Assembly (NCBI GenBank): GCA_963169135.1
Contig: CAUJEQ010000146.1
Location: 1-5,951, forward strand
Direction: 5' to 3'
Origin: Chloroflexota bacterium
GTDB lineage: Bacteria > Chloroflexota > Dehalococcoidia > Tepidiformales > Tepidiformaceae
DNA: 5,951 nt
The position numbers and the translations under genes are program-made. How positions within the stretch are numbered: position 1 is the stretch's first letter; each line of letters starts with the position of its first letter. Positions 1-4,772 of this stretch are shown piece by piece. A model generated the notes under the pieces. That model was not told the origin of the DNA and made no database searches. It saw only the letters and a list, made by a program, of their open reading frames with translations.

Positions 1-132
1 GTGAAGCCCAACCGGATCATGTTCGAAATCGCCGGCGTGCCCGAGCACGTCGCCCGCGAGGCGCTTCGCCTTGCGGCCCACAAACTCCCCGTGCCGACCA
101 AAGTGGTCATGCGCGAAGAGGCGGTGATCTGA
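1..132 (+). CDS. rplP: 50S ribosomal protein L16, C-terminal part (5' end outside window)
   Basis: The window opens in frame inside this gene and the TGA stop is at 130-132. The 43 visible residues read VKPNRIMFEIAGVPEHVARE and continue to ALRLAAHKLPVPTKVVMREE, which matches the C-terminal end of L16, where a G-[VI]-x-E-x-x-A-x-E-A-[LF]-x-x-A-x-x-K-L-P block is conserved. L16 is a late-assembling 50S protein that sits beside the A site and peptidyl-transferase centre and helps position A-site tRNA. The GTG at position 1 is most likely an internal valine codon, because about 90 upstream residues of the family are missing. Its location directly before rpmC agrees with the usual S10-operon order L16-L29-S17. 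The stop overlaps the rpmC start by one base (TGATG). Confidence 0.93.
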   Translation: MKPNRIMFEIAGVPEHVAREALRLAAHKLPVPTKVVMREEAVI

Positions 133-350
133 TGGCTCGACAGACTGCTGAAGACCTGCGCCGGCTCGACGAGAGCAAGCTGGACCACGAGATCAACGAG
201 GCTTACCGGGCCATGTTTACCCTCCGCTTCCAGCATGCCAGCCGCCAGCTGCAGAACTACCGCGAGCTGCGCAACGCCAGGCGCCGCATCGCCCGCCTCC
301 GCACTATCAAGCGGGAGCGCCAGATCGAAGCTTTGCTGGGTGAGGAGTAG
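132..350 (+). CDS. rpmC: 50S ribosomal protein L29
   Basis: This 72-residue protein is a small, highly charged, all-helical protein, near the upper end of the family's usual 60-70 residues. The N-terminal half (about residues 7-30) carries the LRRLDESKLDHEINEAYRA-type first helix, and the second helix holds the L29 signature NYRELRNARRRIARL at about residues 42-56. L29 lies next to L23 at the polypeptide exit tunnel of the 50S subunit, where L23/L29 form the docking site for trigger factor and the signal recognition particle. The ATG at 132 is chosen because it overlaps the rplP stop by one base and has a GAAGAGG Shine-Dalgarno-like tract at 115-121 about 10 bases upstream. Translation is probably coupled to L16. 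The stop is TAG, two bases before rpsQ. Confidence 0.95.
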   Translation: MARQTAEDLRRLDESKLDHEINEAYRAMFTLRFQHASRQLQNYRELRNARRRIARLRTIKRERQIEALLGEE

Positions 351-352
351 CA

Positions 353-682
353 ATGGGAACGCAACGAGTCATCCAGGGGACTGTCGTCTCCGACAAGATG
401 CAGAAAACTATCGTCGTCTCGGTTGAGCGCAAGAAGAAGCACCGCCTCTACCACAAGGTCGTGACGGTGACCGAGCGCTACAAAGCGCACGACGAAGACA
501 ACACCTGCAAGCTCGGCGATGTCGTCCGCATCCAGGAGTGCCGGCCCCTGTCGAAAGACAAGCGCTGGCGCGTCGTCCAGGTCCTCGCCAAGGGCGACGT
601 CGCCGAGATCGCGCCCGAGTCCATCGGCCGCGAGATCGAAGTCACCGCCCAGGTGGCCCCGAAGTCGGAGGTACCGGAGTGA
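353..682 (+). CDS. rpsQ: 30S ribosomal protein S17, with C-terminal extension
   Basis: S17 is a primary 16S rRNA-binding protein of the OB-fold (beta-barrel) type that acts early in 30S assembly. The core is clear: QGTVVSDKMQKTIVVSVERK at about residues 8-27, a basic KKKHRLYHKVV stretch at about 27-37, and the S17 signature GDVVRIQECRPLS at 55-67 followed by KDKRWRVVQVL. The protein is 109 residues long, whereas the family is usually 80-90. The extra part is an acidic, probably flexible tail (about residues 81-109, starting GDVAEIAPES). The start ATG is two bases after the rpmC stop and is preceded by a good GAGGAG ribosome-binding site at 342-347. The last four bases overlap the rplN start (GTGA at 679-682), so the tail cannot be trimmed without moving into rplN. 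Confidence 0.96.
   Translation: MGTQRVIQGTVVSDKMQKTIVVSVERKKKHRLYHKVVTVTERYKAHDEDNTCKLGDVVRIQECRPLSKDKRWRVVQVLAKGDVAEIAPESIGREIEVTAQVAPKSEVPE
667..671 (+). promoter_or_regulatory. Ribosome-binding site of rplN
   Basis: GGAGG lies seven bases before the GTG at 679, inside the last codons of rpsQ. It fixes the rplN start at this GTG, even though the same reading frame stays open upstream inside rpsQ to a GTG at 538. Confidence 0.75.
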
Positions 683-1050
683 TCCAGCAGGAAACCCGCC
701 TCAAGGCTGCTGATAACAGCGGCGCCCGCTCCCTCCTCTGCATCCGGGTGCTCGGGGGAAGCCGCCGCCGCTATGCCCGCCCCGGCGATGTCATCGTCGC
801 CAGCGTCAAAGTCGCCCAGCCCAATGCCGGCGTGAAGAAGGGCGATGTCGTCAAGGCCGTCGTCGTGCGCGTCGCCAAGGAATACGGCCGCCCTGATGGG
901 TCGTACATTCGCTTCGATGAGAACGCAGCCGTGCTGCTTGCCAGCGACGGCGAGAACCCGCGTGGTACGCGCATCTTCGGCCCCGTTGCCCGCGAGCTCC
1001 GCGACCGCAACTTCATGAAGATCGTTTCGCTCGCCCCGGAGGTGCTCTAG
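679..1050 (+). CDS. rplN: 50S ribosomal protein L14
   Basis: L14 is a 50S protein at the subunit interface. It contacts 16S rRNA in intersubunit bridges and, in many bacteria, is the target of the silencing factor RsfS. With the GTG start at 679 the protein is 123 residues, the normal family size (about 122), and begins (V/M)IQQETRLKAADNSGARSLL, the diagnostic L14 N-terminus. The L14 signature spans about residues 61-87 (VVVRVAKEYGRPDG then SYIRFDENAAVLL), and the end has GTRIFGPVARELRDRNFMKI at about 96-115. The frame is open further upstream to 538, but that would add 47 residues from the rpsQ overlap with no L14 homology. The gene overlaps rpsQ by 4 bases (GTGA) and rplX by 1 base (TAGTG). 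In E. coli this gene starts a separate spc operon; here it is fused to the S10 block. Confidence 0.96.
   Translation: MIQQETRLKAADNSGARSLLCIRVLGGSRRRYARPGDVIVASVKVAQPNAGVKKGDVVKAVVVRVAKEYGRPDGSYIRFDENAAVLLASDGENPRGTRIFGPVARELRDRNFMKIVSLAPEVL
1038..1042 (+). promoter_or_regulatory. Ribosome-binding site of rplX
   Basis: GGAGG, in the last codons of rplN, sits seven bases before the GTG start of rplX at 1050. The good spacing supports this non-ATG start. Confidence 0.7.
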
Positions 1051-1367
1051 TGCCAGCGAAAATCAAGCGTGGCGATAAGGTCGTCGTGCTTGCCGGCAAG
1101 GACCGCGGCAAGCGCGGAACCGTCCGTGCCATCATCACCAAGCACAACCGGGTGCTCGTTGAAGGTGTGAACATGATTAAGAAGCACCAGCGCGCCCGCC
1201 AGCAAGGCCAGGCCTCGGCCATCATCGAGCGCGAGGCGCCCATCCATATCAGCAACGTCATGCTGGTCGACCCGAGGAGCGACGAGCCAACCCGCGTCAC
1301 CTTCCGGCGGCGCGAGGATGGCACCCTGGTCCGGGTCGGCAAGCGTAGCGGAGAGGATATCGAGTGA
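1050..1367 (+). CDS. rplX: 50S ribosomal protein L24
   Basis: This 105-residue protein has the usual length of bacterial L24. The KOW motif is at the N-terminus (IKRGDKVVVLAGKDRGKRGT, residues 5-24). The family blocks VLVEGVNMIKKHQR (about 35-48) and EAPIHISNVMLVDP (about 62-75) follow. L24 binds the 5' domain of 23S rRNA and is one of the initiators of 50S assembly, close to the exit tunnel. The start is GTG at 1050, overlapping the rplN TAG by one base and preceded by GGAGG at 1038-1042. No closer ATG would keep the KOW motif. The stop TGA at 1365-1367 overlaps the start of rplE, so L24 and L5 translation is likely coupled. Confidence 0.96.
   Translation: MPAKIKRGDKVVVLAGKDRGKRGTVRAIITKHNRVLVEGVNMIKKHQRARQQGQASAIIEREAPIHISNVMLVDPRSDEPTRVTFRRREDGTLVRVGKRSGEDIE
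1350..1356 (+). promoter_or_regulatory. Ribosome-binding site of rplE
   Basis: GGAGAGG lies in the last codons of rplX, 10 bases before the ATG at 1367 and 7 bases before the alternative GTG at 1364. Either start is within working distance, so the site does not decide between them. Confidence 0.6.
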
Positions 1368-1912
1368 TGCTGCCGCGAATGAAGGAACGCTACCAGTCTG
1401 ACGCGGCGCCGGCCCTGCGCGAGCAGTACGGCTACCCCAACGTCATGCAGATCCCGCGGATCACCAAGATCAACGTCAACATTGGTCTGGGCGAAGCGCT
1501 CACCGATGCGAACGCGCTCGACAAGGCTTCCGACGAGGTTTCGGCCATCACCGGCCAGAAGGCGATGATCACCCGCGCCAAGCGCTCGATCGCCAACTTC
1601 CGGCTCCGCGAGGGCAACCCTATCGGCGTGATGACTACGCTCCGGGGCGACCGCATGTACGAATTCCTGGACCGCCTGGTCAGCGCTGCTTTGCCGCGCA
1701 TCCGGGACTTCCAGGGCCTCAACCCGAACGCATTCGATGGCCGCGGCAACTACAGCCTCGGTGTCCGCGAACAGCTGATTTTCCCCGAGATCGAGTACGA
1801 CCGTGTCGACAAGGTCCGGGGTATGCAGGTGACTATCGTTACGACCGCCAAGACCGACGAAGAAGGCCGCAAGCTCCTCGAGCTCATGGGCCTGCCCTTC
1901 CGGAAGAATTAG
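1367..1912 (+). CDS. rplE: 50S ribosomal protein L5
   Basis: L5 binds 5S rRNA together with L18 and forms part of the central protuberance, contacting the P-site tRNA elbow and S13 of the small subunit. The 181-residue product has the family's normal length (about 180). Key blocks are MLPRMKERY at the N-terminus, the L5 signature EVSAITGQKAMITRAKRSIA at about residues 57-76, LREGNPIGVMTTLRG at about 80-94, and the conserved FDGRGNYSLGVREQLIFPE at about 123-141. The ATG at 1367 gives the typical M-x-P-R-x-K-E-R-Y start and overlaps the rplX stop by one base. A GTG directly before it at 1364 would add a single residue and cannot be excluded. The stop is TAG at 1910-1912. Confidence 0.96.
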   Translation: MLPRMKERYQSDAAPALREQYGYPNVMQIPRITKINVNIGLGEALTDANALDKASDEVSAITGQKAMITRAKRSIANFRLREGNPIGVMTTLRGDRMYEFLDRLVSAALPRIRDFQGLNPNAFDGRGNYSLGVREQLIFPEIEYDRVDKVRGMQVTIVTTAKTDEEGRKLLELMGLPFRKN

Positions 1913-1920
1913 GAGCAGGA
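1911..1920 (+). promoter_or_regulatory. Ribosome-binding site of rpsN
   Basis: AGGAGCAGGA begins inside the rplE stop codon and fills most of the 12-base gap before the ATG at 1925. The AGGAG part, with nine bases to the start, is the best-placed core. Confidence 0.65.
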
Positions 1921-1924
1921 CCGT

Positions 1925-2230
1925 ATGGCTTCAAAAGGAATTGTGAACCGCGACAACCGCCGGCGTGAACTCAACGCCAAGTTTGCCGCGCGCCGGGCCG
2001 AACTGAAGCGTGAGCTAAAGAAGTCCTGGAACGACCCACAGAAAGTCGCCGCGATCTACGCGGAACTCCACAAGCTGCCGCTCAACAGCAGCCCCACACG
2101 CATCCACAACCGGTGCCTCGTCACCGGCCGCCCAAAGGGATACATCCGCCGGTTCGGCCTCTCGCGCATCACCATGCGCGAATACGCCCACCTCGGTCTG
2201 CTCCCTGGAGTGACCAAGTCCAGCTGGTAA
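1925..2230 (+). CDS. rpsN: 30S ribosomal protein S14, long zinc-independent (C-minus) type
   Basis: S14 sits in the head of the 30S subunit near the A site and is added late in assembly. The product is 101 residues, the same size as the E. coli long form, not the 61-residue zinc-ribbon form. The C-terminal half carries the family hallmark: LPLNSSPTRIHNRC at about residues 51-64, TGRPKGYIRRFGLSRI at about 67-82, then the PGVTKSSW end. The zinc form has two C-x-x-C pairs; here only Cys64 remains, and the other three positions are Thr67, Ser80 and Thr83, so no zinc site can form. The N-terminal helical part (residues 1-50) is rich in Arg and Lys. The gene stands in its native place between L5 and S8 and has base composition like its neighbours. 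Confidence 0.96.
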   Translation: MASKGIVNRDNRRRELNAKFAARRAELKRELKKSWNDPQKVAAIYAELHKLPLNSSPTRIHNRCLVTGRPKGYIRRFGLSRITMREYAHLGLLPGVTKSSW

Positions 2231-2261
2231 GTGCGCAAGCAAACGCCAGAGGGGAAGTGCA
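2231..2261 (+). other. 31-base rpsN-rpsH intergenic spacer with ribosome-binding site
   Basis: This is the longest gap between genes in the window. It contains a purine-rich AGAGGGGAAG tract at 2248-2257 that serves as the Shine-Dalgarno sequence for rpsH. I see no hairpin followed by a T-run and no convincing -35/-10 pair, so it does not look like a terminator or promoter. Confidence 0.6.
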
Positions 2262-2666
2262 ATGAATGTGAGTGATCCCATCGCCGATATGCTGACGAGA
2301 ATCAGGAACGCGACTGCCGCGCGCCACGATTCCGTCATGATCCCGGCTTCGAAAATCAAGGTCGCCATCGCCAAGGTCTTGAAGGAAGAAGGCTTCATCA
2401 AGGACTTCGCGGTCGTCGCCGAAGAAGGCCGCCCCCAGCCCAACCTCAAGGTTGAGCTGAGCTATGGCGGCCGCAAGCAACCCGTGCTCAACGGCCTCAA
2501 GCGGGTCAGCAAGCCGGGCCTCCGGGTGTACGTGCAGCGGCGGGAAATCCCCCGCGTGTACGGCGGCCTGGGGATCGCGATCATCTCGACGCCCAAGGGC
2601 GTCATGTCCGGGCAGGAGGCCCGCCGCCACGAACTGGGCGGCGAGGTCCTCTGCTACGTGTGGTAG
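2262..2666 (+). CDS. rpsH: 30S ribosomal protein S8
   Basis: S8 is a primary 16S rRNA-binding protein of the central domain (helix 21) and, in E. coli, is the translational repressor of the spc operon. The 134-residue product has the normal length (about 130). It begins MNVSDPIADMLTRIRNA, the typical S8 start. KIKVAIAKVLKEEGFIKDF is at about residues 31-49, and the C-terminal signature GLGIAIISTPKGVMSGQEAR at about 102-121 is followed by the usual end GGEVLCYVW. The start ATG at 2262 has a strong GGGGAAG tract just upstream. The stop TAG at 2664-2666 is part of the AGGAGG ribosome-binding site of rplF. Whether S8 represses its own operon here cannot be read from the sequence; I did not find a clear copy of its rRNA target in the cluster. 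Confidence 0.97.
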   Translation: MNVSDPIADMLTRIRNATAARHDSVMIPASKIKVAIAKVLKEEGFIKDFAVVAEEGRPQPNLKVELSYGGRKQPVLNGLKRVSKPGLRVYVQRREIPRVYGGLGIAIISTPKGVMSGQEARRHELGGEVLCYVW

Positions 2667-2670
2667 GAGG
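2665..2670 (+). promoter_or_regulatory. Ribosome-binding site of rplF
   Basis: A perfect AGGAGG begins within the rpsH stop codon (TAG) and lies eight bases before the rplF ATG. It is the strongest Shine-Dalgarno sequence in the window. Confidence 0.8.
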
Positions 2671-2678
2671 ACGGCTCG

Positions 2679-3224
2679 ATGTCTCGTATTGGCCGCCAGC
2701 CGATCACTGTCCCAGCCAGCGTCCAGGTCACCATCGATGAGGCCAACCTCATCCAGGTGAAGGGCCCAAAGGGCGAACTGCAGCGCCAGTTCCCCCGCAC
2801 CATGGCGTTCGACCGTGAAGAGGACGTCATCTCCGTCGCTCGCCCGAACGACGAGGGGAAGCAGCGCGCCCTCCACGGCCTCTCGCGTTCTCTCCTCTAC
2901 AACATGGTGACGGGTGTCACCACCGGGTTCACGCGTACGCTCGAAGTCCAGGGTGTGGGCTACCGCGCCCAGATGCAGGGCACCAACCTGCACCTGGCTC
3001 TGGGTTTCTCCCACCCGGTCATCGTGACTCCGCCTCCCGGCATCGCTTTCACCGTCGAAGGCCCCCGCATTCATGTCGAAGGGATCGACAAAGAACGCGT
3101 CGGCCAGGTCGCGGCCAATATCCGCAAACTCCGGCCACCCGAGCCGTACAAGGGCAAGGGCATCCGCTTCCTCGGCGAACGTGTCCGCCGCAAGGCTGGC
3201 AAGGCCGGGAAGGTAGGCAAGTAA
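2679..3224 (+). CDS. rplF: 50S ribosomal protein L6
   Basis: L6 is a two-domain 50S protein near the factor-binding site (sarcin-ricin loop and L7/L12 stalk base), important for GTPase factor interaction. The 181-residue length is normal. The start SRIGRQPITVPASVQVTI is typical, with VKGPKGEL at about residues 27-34 in the first domain. The second domain shows LEVQGVGYRAQMQGTNLHLA at about 89-108 and the L6 signature PEPYKGKGI at about 154-162. The C-terminus ends in a lysine/glycine repeat (AGKAGKVGK), presumably a flexible rRNA-binding tail; its codons also supply the ribosome-binding purines for rplR. The stop TAA at 3222-3224 overlaps the rplR start by one base. Confidence 0.97.
   Translation: MSRIGRQPITVPASVQVTIDEANLIQVKGPKGELQRQFPRTMAFDREEDVISVARPNDEGKQRALHGLSRSLLYNMVTGVTTGFTRTLEVQGVGYRAQMQGTNLHLALGFSHPVIVTPPPGIAFTVEGPRIHVEGIDKERVGQVAANIRKLRPPEPYKGKGIRFLGERVRRKAGKAGKVGK
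3207..3213 (+). promoter_or_regulatory. Ribosome-binding site of rplR, inside the rplF tail
   Basis: GGGAAGG, encoded by the lysine/glycine tail codons of rplF, lies 10 bases before the rplR ATG at 3224. Confidence 0.5.
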
Positions 3225-3589
3225 TGAGCAAGGCAACCTCTGTTCTCGCCCGCCAGCGCCGCCACACGCGCGTCCGCAAGACGGTATCCGGCACGCCGAT
3301 CCGCCCGCGGCTCAACGTGTTCCGCAGCGCCCAGCACATCTATGCCCAGGTCATCGACGACGTGGCCGGCCACACGCTGGCTGCCGCCAGCGATGCCGAC
3401 AAGGCGTTCGAAGCCTCTCTCAAGGGCAAGAACAAGACCGAGCGCGCTGCTGCTGTCGGCAAAGCCATCGCCGAGCGCGCGAAGGCCAACGGCGTTTCCC
3501 TCGTGGTCTTCGACCGCGGTGGATACAAGTACCACGGTCGCGTTCAGGCCCTTGCCGAAGCCGCCCGCGAAGCAGGATTGGGGTTCTAG
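3224..3589 (+). CDS. rplR: 50S ribosomal protein L18
   Basis: L18 binds 5S rRNA with L5 and anchors it in the central protuberance of the 50S subunit. The product is 121 residues, the usual length. The basic N-terminus (RQRRHTRVRKTVSGT, about residues 10-24) is followed by the family core RPRLNVFRSAQHIYAQVID at about 27-45. The C-terminal signature VVFDRGGYKYHGRVQALAEA at about 94-113 is followed by AREAGLGF at the end. The start ATG overlaps the rplF stop (TAATG), and the TAG stop is immediately followed by the rpsE ATG with no spacer. Both 5S-binding partners (L5 and L18) are encoded in this cluster, as usual. Confidence 0.97.
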   Translation: MSKATSVLARQRRHTRVRKTVSGTPIRPRLNVFRSAQHIYAQVIDDVAGHTLAAASDADKAFEASLKGKNKTERAAAVGKAIAERAKANGVSLVVFDRGGYKYHGRVQALAEAAREAGLGF

Positions 3590-4102
3590 ATGGCCGATAA
3601 TCGCTACGACCGTTCCGACCAGGGCCAGGACGAACTGACCGAAAAGGTCATCTACATCAACCGCGTCGCCAAAGTGGTCAAGGGCGGCCGCCGATTCAGC
3701 TTCAGCGCGCTCGTGGTTGTCGGCGATAGCCACGGGAGCGTCGGCGTTGGCCTCGGGAAGGCCAACGAAGTCCCCGAGGCCATCCGCAAAGGCTCGACCC
3801 AGGCGCGCCGCAACATGATCAAGATCCCCATGCGTGGCGGCACCATCGCCCACCCCGTCTGGACGCGCTTCTCCGCGGCCCGCGTGATGATGAAGCCCGC
3901 CAGCCACGGTACCGGTGTCATCGCCGGTGGTGCCGTCCGCGCCATCATGGAAGCAGCCGGCGTCACTGACGTGCTCGCCAAGACGTTCGGCAGCCGCAAC
4001 CCGGTGAACGTCTCCCGCGCGACCATCAAGGGCCTGTCGACCCTCCAGGACCCGACCGGTGCGCGTGAGCGCCGCTTGGCGATCGCCCGGGGAGAGCAGT
4101 AA
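3590..4102 (+). CDS. rpsE: 30S ribosomal protein S5
   Basis: S5 lies at the mRNA entry channel of the 30S subunit, contacts S4 and S8, and affects translational accuracy. The 170-residue protein has normal length. The double-stranded RNA-binding type N-terminal domain contains LTEKVIYINRVAKVVKGGRR at about residues 16-35, then FSFSALVVVGDSHGSVGVGL at about 36-55. The second domain shows VMMKPASHGTGVIAGGAVRA at about 99-118 and FGSRNPVNVSRATIKGL at about 133-149. The VVKGGRRFSF loop is where spectinomycin-resistance changes occur in other bacteria; its key residues look wild-type. The ATG at 3590 directly follows the rplR stop. Its ribosome-binding site is weak: only GGGG at 3580-3583 and AGGA at 3574-3577, so translation is probably coupled to L18. 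Confidence 0.97.
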   Translation: MADNRYDRSDQGQDELTEKVIYINRVAKVVKGGRRFSFSALVVVGDSHGSVGVGLGKANEVPEAIRKGSTQARRNMIKIPMRGGTIAHPVWTRFSAARVMMKPASHGTGVIAGGAVRAIMEAAGVTDVLAKTFGSRNPVNVSRATIKGLSTLQDPTGARERRLAIARGEQ

Positions 4103-4291
4103 ATGGCTCGCCTCACCATCACCTGGCGCAAGAGCGCCATCGGCTACAACCAGGACCAGAAGGACACCATCCGGAAGCTTGGCTTCCGGCGGCTGAACCA
4201 GTCCCTCGAAATCGACGACACGCCCGCGCTTCGGGGGATGGTCCACAAGGTCCAGCACCTTGTCGACCTCCAGGAAGGTGAGAACAAATGA
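4103..4291 (+). CDS. rpmD: 50S ribosomal protein L30
   Basis: This small 50S protein of 62 residues has the usual length of bacterial L30 (about 60), which binds 23S rRNA domain II near the 5S RNA region. The sequence follows the family pattern closely: RLTITWRKSAIGYNQDQKDT at about residues 3-22, then RKLGFRRLNQSLEIDDTPAL at about 24-43, and RGMVHKVQHLVDL to about 56. L30 is absent from some bacterial lineages, so its presence is mildly informative. The ATG abuts the rpsE TAA stop, with GGAG at 4091-4094 as the ribosome-binding site. The stop overlaps the rplO start by four bases (ATGA). Confidence 0.96.
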   Translation: MARLTITWRKSAIGYNQDQKDTIRKLGFRRLNQSLEIDDTPALRGMVHKVQHLVDLQEGENK

Positions 4292-4770
4292 GCATCGGCG
4301 CTCAGGATCTCCGGCCACCACAGGGTGCTACCCACTCGAAGAAGCGGGTAGGCCGCGGCAATGGCAGCGGCCAGGGCACCTATGCGGGCAAGGGCCTCAA
4401 GGGCCAGAAATCCCGCAGTGGTAAGAACAAACCCTACGACGCATTCGAAGGCGGCCAGTTCCCCACGTCCCGCAAGTTTCACGTCCTTCGCGGCTTCAAC
4501 AACAAGTGGCGCGTGGAGTTCCAGCCCGTCAACGTCAGCACCCTCGAGCGCTTCGATGCCGGCACCAGCATCACGCCCGAACTGCTCCGCGAAGCGGGCA
4601 TCCTCAAGCATCTCCGCGAACCCGTGAAGGTGCTCGGCCAGGGCGACCTCTCGAAGAAGCTCACCATCTCCGCCCACCGCTTCAGCGAAACGGCGAAGGC
4701 CAAGATCGAAGCAGCCGGCGGCACTGCCGTCGTCATCGCCCCCGAGACGGACGAAGCGAAGGATAGCTGA
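4288..4770 (+). CDS. rplO: 50S ribosomal protein L15
   Basis: L15 is an extended, Gly/Arg/Lys-rich 50S protein that threads into 23S rRNA and joins late in large-subunit assembly. The 160-residue product is slightly longer than the usual 145-150. The flexible N-terminus is typical: KKRVGRGNGSGQGTYAGKGL at about residues 18-37, then KGQKSRSG at about 38-45 and FEGGQFPTSRKF at about 53-64 followed by RGFNN. The C-terminal L15 signature begins KVLGQGDLSKKLTISAHRFS at about 114-133 and ends at EAAGG. The last ten residues form an acidic tail (APETDEAKDS). The ATG is chosen for its four-base overlap with rpmD and the AGGAAGGTG ribosome-binding site at 4272-4280. secY follows after two bases, the classical rplO-secY pairing. 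Confidence 0.97.
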   Translation: MSIGAQDLRPPQGATHSKKRVGRGNGSGQGTYAGKGLKGQKSRSGKNKPYDAFEGGQFPTSRKFHVLRGFNNKWRVEFQPVNVSTLERFDAGTSITPELLREAGILKHLREPVKVLGQGDLSKKLTISAHRFSETAKAKIEAAGGTAVVIAPETDEAKDS

Positions 4771-4772
4771 GG

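Noticed and set aside
538..678. Upstream extension of the rplN frame to a GTG at 538
   Set aside because: The added 47 residues are an out-of-frame reading of rpsQ and have no L14 similarity; the GTG at 679 has a good ribosome-binding site and gives the standard L14 start.
2231..2261. Possible promoter or terminator in the rpsN-rpsH gap
   Set aside because: The gap is too short, with no T-run hairpin and no plausible -10/-35 pair; only a Shine-Dalgarno tract is seen.
2169..3236. 355-codon minus-strand open frame opposite rpsN, rpsH and rplF
   Set aside because: Same reasoning: it crosses three certain genes, and its composition reflects the reverse complement of conserved r-protein codons.
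3071..4321. 416-codon minus-strand open frame opposite rplF, rplR, rpsE and rpmD
   Set aside because: It spans four conserved sense genes and their junctions, and its product has no recognised motif; it fits an antisense artefact of codon bias.
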